Below are positions 8,396 through 17,061 of a stretch of DNA of 64,000 nucleotides, piece by piece. The notes beneath the pieces are model-generated. The model saw nothing but the letters and a program-made list of their open reading frames with translations. It ran no database searches and was not told where the DNA came from. The position numbers were made by a program, and so were the translations under genes. The stretch is from CAYHVK01 sp964360255 (GTDB lineage Bacteria; Bdellovibrionota; Bdellovibrionia; Bdellovibrionales; UBA1609), in contig CAYHVK010000012.1 in NCBI GenBank assembly GCA_964360255.1, forward strand, positions 1-64,000, read 5' to 3'. The number at the start of each line of letters is the position of its first letter. Within the stretch, counting starts at the first letter, position 1.

Positions 8396-9949
8396 ATGAC
8401 CCACTTCTCAGCTTGCCTAAAGTCGCTCGTTCTATTTTCGTTGATGATTTTTACGGCTTATGAAGCGTGGTCTGAACCTTGGATGATGAATCGCTTCGCT
8501 GAAAACTGCGCGGCCTGCCACAGCCCAGGTCGTCGTGATGTTGCTAATCGTGATCGCCGCTGTACCCTCACTTGCCAAGGCTGTCATACAAGTCCTAGCG
8601 GTGGTGGTCTTCGCAACCAACACGGAATGTGGCTTCAACAGCGCTGGCTCAGATCAACAAAAGGTCCAGTGGCTTTAAAACCTAAAGGCGTGCCGGCTCC
8701 ATTAAAATATCAAAAGTACGGCAAAATGCCGACAAAGCTCACCGAAAAAGATCTAAAAGAAGCCCAAGAGATGGCCAAAGAAGGCCCAAAGCTCGCCGTT
8801 CTTGCGAGCGTAAAATACAATGAAGAAAATTATCATGATACTGAAAGTCAAAGTAAAATCGTCGCGCAAACTCCTGATGAGTTCATGGCTCGCGTCACCG
8901 ACGTCGACCCGCTTCGCACAGAATATAAATCGCCATGGTCTGTGGGCGCAGACTTTAAATATGTATTAGTGAACGGCGATAAAGATTACTCAGGCCCAAG
9001 CGGTCTCCCCGATGAAACTTTAGATTATAAAACACCAATCACATTTGATATTGGCGTTCGCTACCGCCCAGTTCCGAAAAATGTGCAGCTTGTTTTTGAG
9101 CAACGGTACTACAATGTTCCACCAACGAATGGCGCGAGCAAATCTGATCCTCTCTGGGCTCTCGATGGCGGGAGCATCAGCCGCTCGGGTTACATTCTCT
9201 TCGACGACCTCCCCTATAACACGCATTTTATGTACGGAAATTATCAACCGATGTTTGGTAATCGCAGCGCTGATCACACGACACTTCTTGCGAGCATGAC
9301 CACTTCTCAAGAAGATGTGAATACCGATGATTTTAGCTCAGTGAAACTTTATCGCTCTACTGATGTTTATCGCGCCGTCGGGTTCGGCACCTCAGCTGGC
9401 GTTCCGTTCTTTAACTTTCACTGGATCAAACCGCGAAAGAGCTCAACTCCAGGAGGGCAACTTTCAGCTGAATCTGCATCTGCAGAAGGTTTTGCAGCGA
9501 ATGCCGGCCTTAACTTCACCACCCTCGGCGCCAATCTCTTAGTTTCTTATTGGTCGACAGAATCTGAATCGCCAACTGTCACACCAAAATTAAAGCGTGA
9601 TATGCTGAGTATGTCTGGCGGCATTGCCATTAAAAAATGGATCCTCAGTTTCGACACCACAGAAGTAAAACGCGATCAGGCCGAAAAACATAAAGGCCAA
9701 GTGCAAACTCTCGAAGGCAAATATCGATTCTATCGCGAGAATTACTTGATGGCGAGCTACGCCACCGCCAACACTTCACGTAACTTAAAAAACGGTGAAT
9801 CCAGCGAGATGACCTTCGGCCTCAAGTCTTATCTCAACCCAGGCATGAAGCTTGAGTTTTTGTACATCACCCGCGACGATCGCAACAAAGACACAGCCGA
9901 CGAACTCAAAACGAAGCTTATGCAGCTTCAAGCTCATGTGATGTTTTAA
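8396..9949 (+). CDS. Diheme c-type cytochrome fused to a putative outer-membrane barrel
   Basis: The 517-residue precursor has an N-terminal signal peptide (cleavage near residue 26) and two c-type heme sites, CAACH at 38-42 and CQGCH at 60-64, with C56 close by and H76 and M78 as possible axial ligands. After a Pro/Lys-rich linker, residues from about 180 to the end are rich in alternating hydrophobic and polar strands and finish in LQAHVMF, an outer-membrane barrel-like end with terminal Phe. It would place heme at or in the outer membrane, perhaps for electron exchange. AAGGA precedes the ATG. The barrel is inferred from the pattern; no substrate or partner can be named. Confidence 0.7.
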   Translation: MTHFSACLKSLVLFSLMIFTAYEAWSEPWMMNRFAENCAACHSPGRRDVANRDRRCTLTCQGCHTSPSGGGLRNQHGMWLQQRWLRSTKGPVALKPKGVPAPLKYQKYGKMPTKLTEKDLKEAQEMAKEGPKLAVLASVKYNEENYHDTESQSKIVAQTPDEFMARVTDVDPLRTEYKSPWSVGADFKYVLVNGDKDYSGPSGLPDETLDYKTPITFDIGVRYRPVPKNVQLVFEQRYYNVPPTNGASKSDPLWALDGGSISRSGYILFDDLPYNTHFMYGNYQPMFGNRSADHTTLLASMTTSQEDVNTDDFSSVKLYRSTDVYRAVGFGTSAGVPFFNFHWIKPRKSSTPGGQLSAESASAEGFAANAGLNFTTLGANLLVSYWSTESESPTVTPKLKRDMLSMSGGIAIKKWILSFDTTEVKRDQAEKHKGQVQTLEGKYRFYRENYLMASYATANTSRNLKNGESSEMTFGLKSYLNPGMKLEFLYITRDDRNKDTADELKTKLMQLQAHVMF

Positions 9950-9954
9950 GGGCC

Positions 9955-10032
9955 GACTCGGTACCGCCGAGTCTTAGACAGCTGACGCTTACTCGGCACG
10001 GGCGAGTCTTAGACAACTTCGTTTACTCGCCC
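9955..10032. repeat. Tandem covarying hairpin repeats after the cytochrome gene
   Basis: Two similar units follow the cytochrome stop. Unit one (9966-9997) pairs GCCGAGT with ACTCGGC over an 18-base loop; unit two (10001-10031) pairs GGCGAGT with ACTCGCC over a 17-base loop. The loops both begin CTTAGACA. The second stem pair is C-G in one unit and G-C in the other, a compensating change. An additional hairpin at 9955-9973 (GACTCGG / CCGAGTC) competes for the first arm. The array may end the cytochrome transcript, though no T run follows. Confidence 0.65.
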
Positions 10033-10074
10033 CTTATTGACTTTTGACACGATCTGACATATTTGCTTCCCACT

Positions 10075-10614
10075 ATGAAACAGACCGCCTATCCTACGAA
10101 AGTTATGCTCACATCTCTTCAAGAGACTGGTGAGATCTATAAATATACAAACCAAACTGGTGAGTTAACTAAGGCACTTGCGGATCTTATTGGAGACGCT
10201 CCTTATAATGTCGAGATTCAGTTAATGCCGGCAGGTAATGCGTTTTTGATCTCTGGTAAAATCAAAACTGAGATGAAGCTCATTTGCTCGCACTGCGGGC
10301 GGGATGCGGTTCACGAGGTGAATGACGACTTCAAAGAAATCATCTTAATTGAAGACGATCGCGGTCGCGGCGGGCACACAGGCCACGTAGGCTCAGACCT
10401 TGTTAGCGACGGACCTTATTGTAATTATGTCCAATCTGCCAGCTTCGATATTGCGGACTTCGTCCATGAACATATTGCAGCTGAAGAGCCTTATATCGTG
10501 GAATGTGGTCAACCCGACTGCGAAAGAGTCATGAAAGCCGCCGAATTGCGCGCTGGCGACCCTACATCGACCGACGCCAACCCCTTTTCGGTGTTAAAAA
10601 ACCTCAAAGGTTGA
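10075..10614 (+). CDS. yceD: YceD/DUF177 family protein
   Basis: YceD proteins are small acidic partners of the ribosome and fatty-acid gene cluster, linked to 23S rRNA accumulation; their exact action is not settled. This 179-residue member has the usual position directly before rpmF. CSHCG and the later C-G-Q-P-D-C segment give two Cys pairs that could bind metal. I use ATG 10075; an in-frame TTG lies at 10063. The start is only about 30 bases from a weak TTGACT promoter-like motif, and no clear ribosome site is seen, so a very short leader is possible. Confidence 0.8.
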   Translation: MKQTAYPTKVMLTSLQETGEIYKYTNQTGELTKALADLIGDAPYNVEIQLMPAGNAFLISGKIKTEMKLICSHCGRDAVHEVNDDFKEIILIEDDRGRGGHTGHVGSDLVSDGPYCNYVQSASFDIADFVHEHIAAEEPYIVECGQPDCERVMKAAELRAGDPTSTDANPFSVLKNLKG

Positions 10615-10628
10615 TTTCGGCTCAAAAT

Positions 10629-10656
10629 TTGATACAAACTATGGCCTCTGAATAAT
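10629..10656 (+). promoter_or_regulatory. Sigma70-type promoter before rpmF and the fab genes
   Basis: TTGATA and AATAAT are separated by 16 bases; each matches the consensus at five positions. A transcript from here would carry rpmF, fabH, fabD and fabG with a leader of about 25 bases. Confidence 0.5.
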
Positions 10657-10687
10657 TAGAAACTTTGCTAAAAATAACGGGTGATGT

Positions 10688-10870
10688 ATGCCAACTCCTA
10701 AAAAGAAAACCTCTCGTATGCGCCGCGGCCACCGCCGTTCACACGACCACGCTCCTAAAATGACTGTACACAACTGCAAAAACTGTGGTGCTCTACAAAA
10801 GCCCCATAACCTTTGCGCTTCTTGCGGTTATTACGACGGTCGTGAAGTTGTAGCAGCAACACAAGCGTAA
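10688..10870 (+). CDS. rpmF: 50S ribosomal protein L32
   Basis: L32 is a small zinc-binding protein of the large ribosomal subunit. The 60-residue product starts MPTPKKKTSRMRRGHRRSH, typical of the family, and has two Cys pairs (CKNCG and CASCG) for the zinc ribbon. It is the zinc-dependent (Cys-containing) form. It lies between yceD and fabH, the common bacterial arrangement except that plsX is not between rpmF and fabH here. Confidence 0.97.
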   Translation: MPTPKKKTSRMRRGHRRSHDHAPKMTVHNCKNCGALQKPHNLCASCGYYDGREVVAATQA

Positions 10871-10895
10871 TCCTCATCTAAAGAGGGAGGATGCC

Positions 10896-11903
10896 TTGAG
10901 TTCATCGAAGACGCTACATAGAGTCCGCGTTAAAGGCACGGGCTCTTACCTACCCGAAAAATTACTTTCAAATAAAGATCTCGAACAAATGGTTGTTACC
11001 AACGATGCTAAGATCGTTGAGCTGACAGGCATTCGTAATCGCGCCATTGCAGCTCCTGGTCAAGTGACAAGCGACCTAGCTTTGATCGCCGCTCAGCGCG
11101 CTCTTGAAGCGGCCAACATGACAGCCCAAGACATCGACGGAATCATTTTTGCGACTGTATCACCCGATCAAATTATGCCGAACACAGCCTGCATCTTACA
11201 AAAGAAGCTCGGCTGCCGGGGTGATGTTATGGCCATCGATATTTCAGCCGCTTGCTCTGGTTTTGTCTATGGCTTCGGTATGGGCAGCGATTTTATCGCC
11301 ATGGGCCGCTACAAAAATCTTCTCGTTATCGGAGCGGAAATTCTCCACCACGTTGTTAACTATAAAGACCGCGACACCTGCATTCTCTTCGGGGACGGCG
11401 CGGGTGCTGCCATCATTGGTCGCGCCGAAGAATCAGACAACTCACAAGTTTACAGTTATCACCTTCACGCTGATGGTTACATCGGCGATTTATTTGAACT
11501 TCAAATGGGGGGCTCGGGCTTTCCGTTTACACAAGAAAATCTAGATAAAGGCGCCAATTGGATGCGCATGAAAGGTCGCGAGGTCTTTAAACATGCCGTT
11601 CGAACTATGAGTCAATCTTGCCACGAAGCCCTCGAAGCCAACAAAATGAACGGCTCTGACGTAGACTGGGTGATTCCTCACCAAGCTAACGTTCGTATTA
11701 TCGACGCTGTGGCCCGCCATTTCGGTATCCCGATGGATAAAGTCGTGAACGTCATCGAAAATATGGGCAATACTTCAGCCGCAACGGTTCCGATCGCTTT
11801 TGACAAAGCGGTTCGTGACGGCCGTATTCAACGTGGGCAGAATTTGCTTCTCACTGCTTTTGGTGCTGGCATCACAAGCGGTAGTTTACTCATGAGGTAC
11901 TAA
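10896..11903 (+). CDS. fabH: Beta-ketoacyl-ACP synthase III
   Basis: FabH starts fatty-acid synthesis by condensing acetyl-CoA with malonyl-ACP. The 335-residue protein shows the catalytic triad C120 (AACSGFVYG), H262 (HQANVRI) and N292 (GNTSAA). Translation appears to begin at TTG 10896, which is six bases after a strong GGGAGG site; no ATG fits the family's N-terminus (VKGTGSYLPE) better. It is followed after four bases by fabD. Confidence 0.95.
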   Translation: MSSSKTLHRVRVKGTGSYLPEKLLSNKDLEQMVVTNDAKIVELTGIRNRAIAAPGQVTSDLALIAAQRALEAANMTAQDIDGIIFATVSPDQIMPNTACILQKKLGCRGDVMAIDISAACSGFVYGFGMGSDFIAMGRYKNLLVIGAEILHHVVNYKDRDTCILFGDGAGAAIIGRAEESDNSQVYSYHLHADGYIGDLFELQMGGSGFPFTQENLDKGANWMRMKGREVFKHAVRTMSQSCHEALEANKMNGSDVDWVIPHQANVRIIDAVARHFGIPMDKVVNVIENMGNTSAATVPIAFDKAVRDGRIQRGQNLLLTAFGAGITSGSLLMRY

Positions 11904-11907
11904 TATT

Positions 11908-12909
11908 ATGTGGGGAGCTTTATTTCCGGGACAGGGCAGCCAACACCCTGGAATGGGAAAATTTCTATTCGAAGAATTCAAAATCGCCCGCGAAACTTTT
12001 GAAGAAGCCAGCGACACTCTCGGCATCAACTTTCAAAAATTATGTTTCGATGGAACAGATGAAGAATTAGCGCTGACAAAAAATACGCAGCCAGCTCTCG
12101 TTTTAGTTTCAACAGCGACTTCTCGTGTGCTGACCTCACTTAGTAACTTTAAGCCCATCGCTTATGCAGGTCACTCTGTTGGCGAATACGCAGCTCTTGT
12201 CGCCACCGGTGCTCTCACTTTACCTGATGCTCTTCGCGCCGTCCGTCGTCGCGGAGAAGCGATGCAAGAGGCCGTACCCGTTGGCGAAGGTGCAATGGCC
12301 GCCGTAATGGGGCTCACTCCTATTCAAGTTGTTGAAATGTGTCAGTGGGCCGAGAAAACTGCCGCCAAAGAAGGCGTTCAAAGTCCACTTGAGCCAGCGA
12401 ACTTCAACTGCCCAGGGCAAATTGTTATCAGCGGTCGTGCGACGCTCATGCAATGGATGCTGAAAAACTTCACTAAAGAAGTTTACCAACAAGTCTTCAG
12501 CCCGGAGGCTGATGGCGCTTCTGTTTCTCGCGTAAAATTTATTCCACTTAAAGTTTCGGCGCCATTTCACTGCTCGATGATGAAGCCGGCTGAAGATACG
12601 ATGCGAGCACTACTAACTGAAACTGAATTCAAGACTGTGGCGACCCCGGTTGTACAAAACTTCACCGCACAGCCGACCACCAATGCCAATACGCTAAGAG
12701 AAAATGTGATTCGTCAAATCTCAGCCCCAGTGCGCTGGATCGAATGCATAGAGCAAATGCAGGATTTGGGTGCGACAAAATTTATTGAACTGGGCTCGGG
12801 TAAAGTCTTAAATGGTTTAGTTAAAAAAATATTAGGCGAAAAAGCGACCACTTATCCGATGAACTCACTCGAAGAGTTAAAAGCGGTCACTTCGCTTTTA
12901 GGAATATAA
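11908..12909 (+). CDS. fabD: Malonyl-CoA:ACP transacylase
   Basis: FabD moves the malonyl group from CoA to acyl carrier protein. The active-site Ser is S90 in GHSVGEYAAL and the catalytic His is H221 in SAPFHCSMMKPA. The N-terminal FPGQGSQHPGMG motif is canonical. At 333 residues it is about 20 longer than common FabD; the extra residues lie near 190-210 (YQQVFSPEADGAS), before the His loop. It ends one base before fabG, so the two are tightly coupled. Confidence 0.95.
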   Translation: MWGALFPGQGSQHPGMGKFLFEEFKIARETFEEASDTLGINFQKLCFDGTDEELALTKNTQPALVLVSTATSRVLTSLSNFKPIAYAGHSVGEYAALVATGALTLPDALRAVRRRGEAMQEAVPVGEGAMAAVMGLTPIQVVEMCQWAEKTAAKEGVQSPLEPANFNCPGQIVISGRATLMQWMLKNFTKEVYQQVFSPEADGASVSRVKFIPLKVSAPFHCSMMKPAEDTMRALLTETEFKTVATPVVQNFTAQPTTNANTLRENVIRQISAPVRWIECIEQMQDLGATKFIELGSGKVLNGLVKKILGEKATTYPMNSLEELKAVTSLLGI

Positions 12910-12910
12910 A

Positions 12911-13669
12911 ATGAACTTAGAAAATAAAAAAATTGTAGTGACTGGCGGCGGCCGCGGTATCGGCGCCGGAATCGTAAAATCGCTCGTGCAAAAAGGCGCT
13001 ATCGTAGCTTTCACTTACACCTCTCGTCCCGATTCTGCTGAAAAAGTTTTAGCTGAACTTAAAACTTTGAATCCAAAAACAGCTGATCAACATTTCTGCA
13101 TCAGTCTTAACGTGGGCGATTCAGAATCAGTCGATAAAGGCTTTGCTCAAATCCTAGAGCGCTTCGGTCAAATCGACGGCCTCGTGAACAACGCCGGCAT
13201 CACTAAAGATCAACTCCTCCTCAGAATGAAAACTGAAGACTTCGATGAGGTGATTCAAACCAACCTCCGCGGCAGTTTCTTATGCACGAAGGTTGTGAGC
13301 AAAATCATGCTAAAAGCCCGCAAAGGCTCAATAGTTAACGTAACTTCTGTGATTGGCCATATGGGTAACGCAGGGCAGTCCAACTACGCGGCGAGTAAAG
13401 CAGGAACAGCTGCCTTCGGTAAATCTGTGGCTCAAGAATTAGGCTCTCGTAATATTCGCGTGAACTGCGTAGCCCCCGGTTTTATCGTGACCGACATGAC
13501 GGATGCCATGACAGACGAGCAAAAGAAGGCGATTTTTACAAAAATCCCTCTACAAAAGCTCGGAGACGTCGAAGACGTTGCGAATGCTGTCACTTTCCTG
13601 CTAAGTGATGATTCTAAGTATATTACGGGGCAAACACTGCACGTAAACGGCGGAATGTGGATGGATTAA
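12911..13669 (+). CDS. fabG: 3-oxoacyl-ACP reductase
   Basis: FabG makes the first reduction of each elongation cycle with NADPH. The short-chain dehydrogenase motifs are complete: the cofactor loop TGGGRGIG, the NNAG strand, a catalytic Ser in NVTSVIGH and Y159/K163 in NYAASKAG. The 252-residue length is usual. It begins one base after fabD and is followed by a 110-base AT-rich leader before acpP. Confidence 0.95.
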   Translation: MNLENKKIVVTGGGRGIGAGIVKSLVQKGAIVAFTYTSRPDSAEKVLAELKTLNPKTADQHFCISLNVGDSESVDKGFAQILERFGQIDGLVNNAGITKDQLLLRMKTEDFDEVIQTNLRGSFLCTKVVSKIMLKARKGSIVNVTSVIGHMGNAGQSNYAASKAGTAAFGKSVAQELGSRNIRVNCVAPGFIVTDMTDAMTDEQKKAIFTKIPLQKLGDVEDVANAVTFLLSDDSKYITGQTLHVNGGMWMD

Positions 13670-13779
13670 TACTATTCTCATTGCCTGCGCGCCGGGTTTG
13701 AATTTGAATAGGTAATTATTTAATTAAAGACAGAAATTTATTATTTTATAAAAATAGAGACGCTAATTAAGGAGCACGC

Positions 13780-14019
13780 ATGACAGTAGTAGAACCAAGA
13801 ATTAAAAAGATCATTGAAGAACAACTCGGTGTTGAAGGCGATCGCATTAAGCCTGAAGCTTCATTCATCGACGACCTCGGCGCAGACAGCCTCGACATCG
13901 TTGAGCTTGTTATGGCTATGGAAGAAGAGTTTGATCTTGAAATTCCTGATGAAGACGCTGAGAAGCTCCGCACTGTTTCTGACGTAACAAAATACGTTCA
14001 GTCAAAGGGCAAGGTTTAA
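13780..14019 (+). CDS. acpP: Acyl carrier protein
   Basis: ACP carries growing acyl chains on a phosphopantetheine arm. The 79-residue acidic protein has the attachment Ser at S37 in GADSLDIVEL. AAGGAG lies before the ATG. The 110-base leader upstream is AT-rich and may hold a separate promoter, which would suit the high demand for ACP; the hexamers there are weak by eye. fabF follows after five bases. Confidence 0.97.
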   Translation: MTVVEPRIKKIIEEQLGVEGDRIKPEASFIDDLGADSLDIVELVMAMEEEFDLEIPDEDAEKLRTVSDVTKYVQSKGKV

Positions 14020-14024
14020 TCACC

Positions 14025-15269
14025 ATGTCGGCCCCATACAGACGCGTTGTAATAACCGGTATGGGCGCCCTCACTCCTTTGGGCAACAGCGCCGCTGAAT
14101 CTTTCAGTGCCGCGCTCGAAGGAAAATCTGGCATTGCCAAAATCACTCACTTCGATGCTTCAGCATTTCCTGTTCAATTCGCTGGTGAAGTGAAAAATTT
14201 CAATCTCGACGAGTACATTCCTAAAAAAGAACAGAAAAAAATGGATCGCTTCATTCACCTAGCGCTTGCAGCTACTGCCCAAGCCGTTAAAGATTGCGGA
14301 ATCGAATGGTCTGAAGAATTAAAAGATCGCACCGGCGTTTTCTTAGGCGTCGGCATGGGTGGTTTACCACTTATTGAAGAGACTCACGAAACTCTACGCA
14401 CTCGAGGCCCCGGCCGTATTTCTCCATTTTTTATTCCGCAAGTGATTGCCAATATGGCCGCTGGTCATATCTCAATCAATTACGGATTCCGCGGCCCAAA
14501 CTTCTCAATCACTTCTGCCTGCGCAACTGGTTGCCATGCGATCGGTGAAGCCGCCCGCTACATTCAATTAGGTATTATGGACGTTATGGTGGCTGGTGGA
14601 GCAGAATCAACTGTATCCCCTCTCGGCATCGGTGGCTTTGCTGCCATGAAAGCCCTTTCAACTCGTAATGAGGCTCCTGAAAAAGCTTCTCGCCCTTGGG
14701 ATAAAGACCGCGATGGTTTTGTTCTCGCCGAAGCGGCCGGAACTTTAATTTTAGAAGAATATGAACACGCGAAAAAACGCGGCGCTAAAATCTATGGCGA
14801 ACTCACTGGTTATGGTGTCTCATCTGATGCCAATCATATGACGAACCCTGCTCCTGCTGGCGCCGGCGCTCAGCGCGCGATGAAAATGGCGCTACAAACA
14901 GCCAGTTTGAATCCAAGTGATATTGGTTATATTAATGCTCACGGCACAAGTACTCCAGCTGGAGACCAAGCTGAAACTGATGCCGTTAAAGGCGTATTCG
15001 GCGCCGAAGCTAAAAAAGTTTGGGTGTCGAGCACGAAGAGTATGACGGGTCACGCGCTTGGCGCCGCTGGCGCTATTGAAAGCGTGTTCTCGTTAATGGC
15101 TCTAGATACCGGAAAAATTCCACCAACGATTAATTTAGAAAATCCGAGCCCTGAGTGTGACTTAGATTATGTTCCTCTTACGGCCCGTGAGAAATCTCTC
15201 AAAGCTGTAATGAATAATAGTTTTGGTTTCGGCGGCACAAACGCCTGCTTAATTTTCACGCGGGTTTAA
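14025..15269 (+). CDS. fabF: Beta-ketoacyl-ACP synthase II
   Basis: FabF performs elongating condensations with acyl-ACP and malonyl-ACP. The Cys-His-His triad is present: C166 in SACATGCHA, H306 in NAHGTSTPAGD and H343 in MTGHALGAAG. The 414-residue size and the C-terminal NNSFGFGGTNA motif are standard. It ends the fatty-acid gene block; rpiB begins 70 bases later. Confidence 0.96.
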   Translation: MSAPYRRVVITGMGALTPLGNSAAESFSAALEGKSGIAKITHFDASAFPVQFAGEVKNFNLDEYIPKKEQKKMDRFIHLALAATAQAVKDCGIEWSEELKDRTGVFLGVGMGGLPLIEETHETLRTRGPGRISPFFIPQVIANMAAGHISINYGFRGPNFSITSACATGCHAIGEAARYIQLGIMDVMVAGGAESTVSPLGIGGFAAMKALSTRNEAPEKASRPWDKDRDGFVLAEAAGTLILEEYEHAKKRGAKIYGELTGYGVSSDANHMTNPAPAGAGAQRAMKMALQTASLNPSDIGYINAHGTSTPAGDQAETDAVKGVFGAEAKKVWVSSTKSMTGHALGAAGAIESVFSLMALDTGKIPPTINLENPSPECDLDYVPLTAREKSLKAVMNNSFGFGGTNACLIFTRV

Positions 15270-15339
15270 TTGATGCGCGCCGGGTAAGACTGAGAAAAAG
15301 CTCGACGCCGCACCAAATCCAAGAAAAAATGGCTCCCAA

Positions 15340-15813
15340 ATGAATGCTACACCACAGACCAAAAAAACTGTTGTTGTGGCCTGCGATCACGCTGGCCTAC
15401 TCCTAAAAAAGCATCTGCTTGCTAAGTTTCCACATATCAATTGGGTCGATCTCGGCACTCATGACGAATCAAGCGTCGATTACCCGGATTACGCTGAAAA
15501 GGTGTCACAATCTATAGCTGAAAAAGGGACTCCAGCGCCAGGCAGTACAGACTTCCCGCACTTGGGAGTTTTAATTTGCGGTTCAGGTCAGGGTATGGCC
15601 ATTAAGGCCAATCGCAATCCGCTGATTCGTGCGGCGCTTTGCTGGACACCAGAGATCGCTGAGCTCGCGCGAGCTCATAACAACGCGAATGTTTTGTGCT
15701 TAGGAGCTCGTGTGACAGATCACACCTTATGTGAAAAAATTCTCGAAACGTTTCTCTCAACACCTTTTGAAGGAGGCCGACATGCTGGACGCGTCAAAAA
15801 GCTCTCTTGCTAA
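15340..15813 (+). CDS. rpiB: Ribose-5-phosphate isomerase B
   Basis: RpiB interconverts ribose-5-phosphate and ribulose-5-phosphate in the non-oxidative pentose phosphate pathway. The 157-residue protein has the VACDHAG substrate motif, the DYPDYA segment and the phosphate loop ICGSGQGMAI with the catalytic Cys. It is slightly long because of an insert near residues 65-75 (KGTPAPGSTDFP). Its last 32 bases overlap glyA, whose ribosome site lies inside rpiB; this pair is often adjacent in other bacteria. Confidence 0.93.
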   Translation: MNATPQTKKTVVVACDHAGLLLKKHLLAKFPHINWVDLGTHDESSVDYPDYAEKVSQSIAEKGTPAPGSTDFPHLGVLICGSGQGMAIKANRNPLIRAALCWTPEIAELARAHNNANVLCLGARVTDHTLCEKILETFLSTPFEGGRHAGRVKKLSC

Positions 15814-17032
15814 AGTAGATCCTGCACTTGCAGAAATCATAAATAGCGAACTAGCTCGTCAAGAATACGGCCTAGAAATGATCGCCTCTGAGAATTATGT
15901 TTCAAAAGCGGTGCTTGATGCCCAAGGCTCAGTTCTTACAAATAAATATGCCGAAGGTTATCCGGGCAAAAGATATTATGGTGGCTGTCAGTTTGTAGAT
16001 AAAGCCGAACAACTGGCTATTGATCGCGCCAAAAAACTTTTCGGTTACGAACATGCGAACGTACAACCTCACTCAGGTTCACAAGCCAATATGGCCGTTT
16101 ACTTGAATGTTCTAAAACCGGGAGAAAAAGTTCTCGGCATGAGTCTTTCTCATGGTGGTCATCTCACTCACGGCTCGCCTGTGAACTTTAGCGGAATTTT
16201 ATTTGATGTTGCCAGCTACGGTCTTGATGAAAAAACAGGTCGCCTGAACTACGACCAGATCATGGACACAGCGAAAAAAGAAAAACCAAAATTAATTATT
16301 GCTGGTTACAGCGCCTATCCGCGCGCTTTAGATTTTAAAGCCTTCAGAGAAATCGCCGATGCCGTTGGCGCCACTTTAATGGTAGATATGGCTCACTTTG
16401 CTGGCCTTGTGGCAACAGGTGCTCATGCGTCTCCATTCCCGCACGCCGATTACGTGACTTCAACTACTCACAAGACTCTTCGTGGTCCACGCGGTGGTTT
16501 GATTTTATGTAATGAAGCTAACGCAAAATCACTGAACTCAAAAATCTTTCCTGGCATTCAGGGCGGACCCCTTGAGCATGTGATCGCTGCAAAAGCTGTG
16601 GCTTTCCAAGAAGCTCTTCAGCCTGAGTTTAAGACTTATATTCAGCAAGTGGTGAAAAATTCTAAAGCGCTAGCAGATACGCTTATTGAAAAAGGGTTTA
16701 ATCTCGTCACTGGCGGAACAGACAATCACCTCATCTTAGTTGATCTTTCAGATCGTGAAGTGACAGGTAAAGATGGCGAAATCGCTTTAGATAAAGCCGG
16801 AATCACGGTTAATAAAAATACTGTGCCTAACGAAAAACGCAGCCCATTTGTGACCAGCGGTATTCGTATTGGCTCACCTGCACTTTCTTCACGTGGAATG
16901 AAAGAAACTGAGATGAAAATCATCGGCGGCTGGATTGCTGAAGTTCTGAGTGATCCGACTAACGAAACACTTCTCAATAAAACACACGATAAGGTGAAAG
17001 AACTTTGCAAAAAGTTTCCCATCTACGCGTAG
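15782..17032 (+). CDS. glyA: Serine hydroxymethyltransferase
   Basis: GlyA uses PLP and tetrahydrofolate to convert serine to glycine, feeding one-carbon metabolism. The PLP-binding Lys is K231 in STTHKTLRGPRGG. From ATG 15782 the product has 416 residues, the family norm; AAGGAGG lies seven bases upstream and decides this start over earlier in-frame codons. It overlaps rpiB by 32 bases and leads directly into the M23 peptidase gene. Confidence 0.96.
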   Translation: MLDASKSSLAKVDPALAEIINSELARQEYGLEMIASENYVSKAVLDAQGSVLTNKYAEGYPGKRYYGGCQFVDKAEQLAIDRAKKLFGYEHANVQPHSGSQANMAVYLNVLKPGEKVLGMSLSHGGHLTHGSPVNFSGILFDVASYGLDEKTGRLNYDQIMDTAKKEKPKLIIAGYSAYPRALDFKAFREIADAVGATLMVDMAHFAGLVATGAHASPFPHADYVTSTTHKTLRGPRGGLILCNEANAKSLNSKIFPGIQGGPLEHVIAAKAVAFQEALQPEFKTYIQQVVKNSKALADTLIEKGFNLVTGGTDNHLILVDLSDREVTGKDGEIALDKAGITVNKNTVPNEKRSPFVTSGIRIGSPALSSRGMKETEMKIIGGWIAEVLSDPTNETLLNKTHDKVKELCKKFPIYA

Positions 17033-17061
17033 TCGCGATCTTCAAAATATTAAGCGCTAAA

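Noticed and set aside
9955..10032. The repeats after the cytochrome gene as a CRISPR array
   Set aside because: Only two imperfect units, no conserved spacers of equal size and no cas genes in the window.
13698..13726. A promoter TTGAAT-17-TAATTA before acpP
   Set aside because: The -10 hexamer matches the consensus too poorly to annotate.
17005..17061. Start of the M23 gene at TTG 17005, inside glyA
   Set aside because: It adds a charged stretch before the signal peptide; ATG 17062 or 17080 fits a lipoprotein signal better.
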